DNA from: Rummeliibacillus pycnus
GTDB lineage: Bacteria > Bacillota > Bacilli > Bacillales_A > Planococcaceae
Length of the DNA stretch: 64,000 nucleotides
Assembly: GCF_002884495.1 (NCBI RefSeq)
Contig: NZ_KZ614145.1
Coordinates: 2,742,423-2,806,422, forward strand
Reading direction: 5' to 3'
Shown: in pieces, positions 62,838 through 64,000 of the stretch
How positions within the stretch are numbered: position 1 is the first letter of the stretch
Layout: every line of letters starts with the position of its first letter
The notes under the pieces: model-generated
Databases searched by the model: none
The model's input: only the letters and a program-made list of their open reading frames with translations
Told to the model about the DNA's origin: nothing
Program-made: the position numbers and the translations under genes

Positions 62838-64000
62838 TTACAAATTTGGAAGTGAAATGATAAAAGTTGTCCCCTTATTAAGCTCACTTTCTACTTTAAT
62901 ATGCCCTTCATGAAGATGAATAATTTCTTCTACAATAGATAAACCAAGTCCCGTTCCTTCTTTTGAACGCGATTCATCTGCACGATAAAAGCGTTCAAAT
63001 AACTGTTTTTTCGTCACATCGTTCATACCGATTCCTGTATCTTGTATGATTACATTGACTTCTTTCATTGACGAGGCAAGTGTTACATAAATATCTCCAT
63101 CAGAGCGATTATATTTAATCGCATTGGTCAATAAATTTTCCCAGACATTTTCTAATAGGCCAGCGTCACCATTGAAAATTGTAGGTTCTAAAGTCATTGA
63201 AAGATTAATACCTTCTTCCTCCAGCCACCAACGATATTTTTGTATTGTTATTTTCAACTGCTGATCTAGAGAATACTCTTTTCTCTCTATACGACGCGCT
63301 GCTTGGTCAAGTGAAGTTAATAATAATAACTGCTTGGTTAAAGTTGATAATCGGTGTGTTTCATTTTGGATAATGGCTACGTAATTATGACGTTCCTCTT
63401 CTGTTAACTCTGATTTTAACAACCCAGCATAACCTTGAATATTTAATAATGGTGACTGAAAATCGTGTGAAACATTACTAATAAATTCTTTCCGCATTAA
63501 ATCATTTTCCTGTAATTGACCCATCATTGTATTAAAACTTGTTGCCAATTGTCCAATTTCATCTTTCCTCTCAATTTTAAGTGGTGTATCAAATCTTTCA
63601 CGTGCAATTCGTTTTGTTGCTGCAGTCAGCTCTGTAATCGGTCTAATTAATAACTTTGCAAAAAATAGCATCGCCGCTAGGCTGATAATCCCCATAAAGA
63701 GTGTCCATCCACCCATAATCGTATGTACTTCATTAAACAAAAGCTTGATATCTGGTCTTAAAAACATCGCATAATGTTTTTGATGATATTGGAATGGGAC
63801 CCCTACAGTATTGGATAAATAATTAGCAAAGAATCCTGTTACAAAGGTTTCTCTAGGAAAATCTCGCATACCATGATAAATCTTACCGTTTAATACTTTT
63901 TGAACAGTTGAATCAGGTAAATCTCTAACACGATAATTACCACCATAAAATTTATGTATTTTCTCGTCATCTACAAGATAGATTTGATAACCCACATCGC
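62838..64000 (-). CDS. Sensor histidine kinase (HAMP, HisKA, HATPase), 5' end outside window
   Basis: The frame is open past base 64000, so the N-terminus with helix 1 and part of the sensor loop is missing. Visible parts: extracytoplasmic segment, helix 2 (about 30 residues ending FAKLLIRPI), HAMP linker, H-box SNVSHDFQSPLLNIQGYAGLL, N-box NVWENLLTNAIKYN, G1 DTGIGM and G2 GTGLGLSI. The SHDFQSPL form of the H-box is seen in HssS-like kinases of bacilli. The cognate regulator is expected just outside. It may control the MMPL operon downstream; that is inference. Confidence 0.88.
   Translation of the reverse strand, partial: DVGYQIYLVDDEKIHKFYGGNYRVRDLPDSTVQKVLNGKIYHGMRDFPRETFVTGFFANYLSNTVGVPFQYHQKHYAMFLRPDIKLLFNEVHTIMGGWTLFMGIISLAAMLFFAKLLIRPITELTAATKRIARERFDTPLKIERKDEIGQLATSFNTMMGQLQENDLMRKEFISNVSHDFQSPLLNIQGYAGLLKSELTEEERHNYVAIIQNETHRLSTLTKQLLLLTSLDQAARRIERKEYSLDQQLKITIQKYRWWLEEEGINLSMTLEPTIFNGDAGLLENVWENLLTNAIKYNRSDGDIYVTLASSMKEVNVIIQDTGIGMNDVTKKQLFERFYRADESRSKEGTGLGLSIVEEIIHLHEGHIKVESELNKGTTFIISLPNL

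Overview
The window is AT-rich DNA with short intergenic gaps, strong AGGAGG-type ribosome sites, several TTG and GTG starts and many intrinsic terminators. It encodes spore-surface proteins, a bacterial nitric oxide synthase oxygenase, a clade-3 catalase, an LPXTG surface protein, LysM/NlpC-P60 wall hydrolases, a FusB-family EF-G binding protein and a glnQHMP operon in Bacillus order. This points to an endospore-forming Firmicute, most likely of the Lysinibacillus/Planococcaceae type; the genus is an inference. I see no rRNA, tRNA, CRISPR array, phage or intact insertion sequence, so this looks like ordinary chromosome.

Layout. 1-480: 5' end of an amino-acid permease on the minus strand behind a lysine riboswitch. 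0.7-6.5 kb: MFS exporter, NOS oxygenase, a membrane GGDEF protein, a probable decayed gene and a secreted transglutaminase-like protein. 6.7-11.6 kb: a hairpin-forming repeat beside a 1550-residue LPXTG adhesin. 11.9-14.0 kb: a response regulator with a SARP-like output and a kinase that looks beheaded. 14.3-28.4 kb: transporters, katA, a YtrEF-like ABC pair, a diguanylate cyclase, two NlpC/P60 hydrolases, an IsdG-type haem monooxygenase, a stress SDR and a sarcosine-oxidase-like flavoprotein. 28.6-29.7 kb: a spore pair, CotY/CotZ-like protein plus an endospore-appendage (DUF3992-like) subunit. 30.1-35.3 kb: RlmI-like methyltransferase, bioY-bioB under a BirA operator, and a secreted subtilase. 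36-37.6 kb: a candidate small RNA, a bacterial PH protein and a cluster of DnaA boxes. 37.6-42.7 kb: glnQHMP and an FTR1 iron permease with a lipoprotein. 42.9-56.6 kb: FusB-like protein with a short upstream ORF, VanZ/RDD protein, AlaX-type editing hydrolase, ankyrin protein, M48 protease, SIMPL protein, DUF421 protein and a PfkB kinase/phosphatase pair. 56.6-64 kb: secreted repeat protein, Crp/Fnr regulator divergent from an EamA transporter, YtkA-like lipoprotein, MMPL transporter, a small HCO-like membrane protein and a sensor kinase running off the window.

Most genes are monocistronic units closed by their own hairpins. Clear operons are bioYB, glnQHMP, the YtrEF-like pair, kinase/regulator (13 kb), PfkB/phosphatase (55 kb), FTR1/lipoprotein (42 kb) and small HCO-like protein/MMPL (62 kb). 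The most interesting parts are the spore-appendage pair at 28.6-29.7 kb, the DnaA-box cluster at 37.07-37.24 kb, the leader ORF ahead of the FusB-like gene, the candidate small RNA at 36.15 kb and a 29-codon gene at 22.8 kb. Functions are read from motifs and family memory; no search was run.
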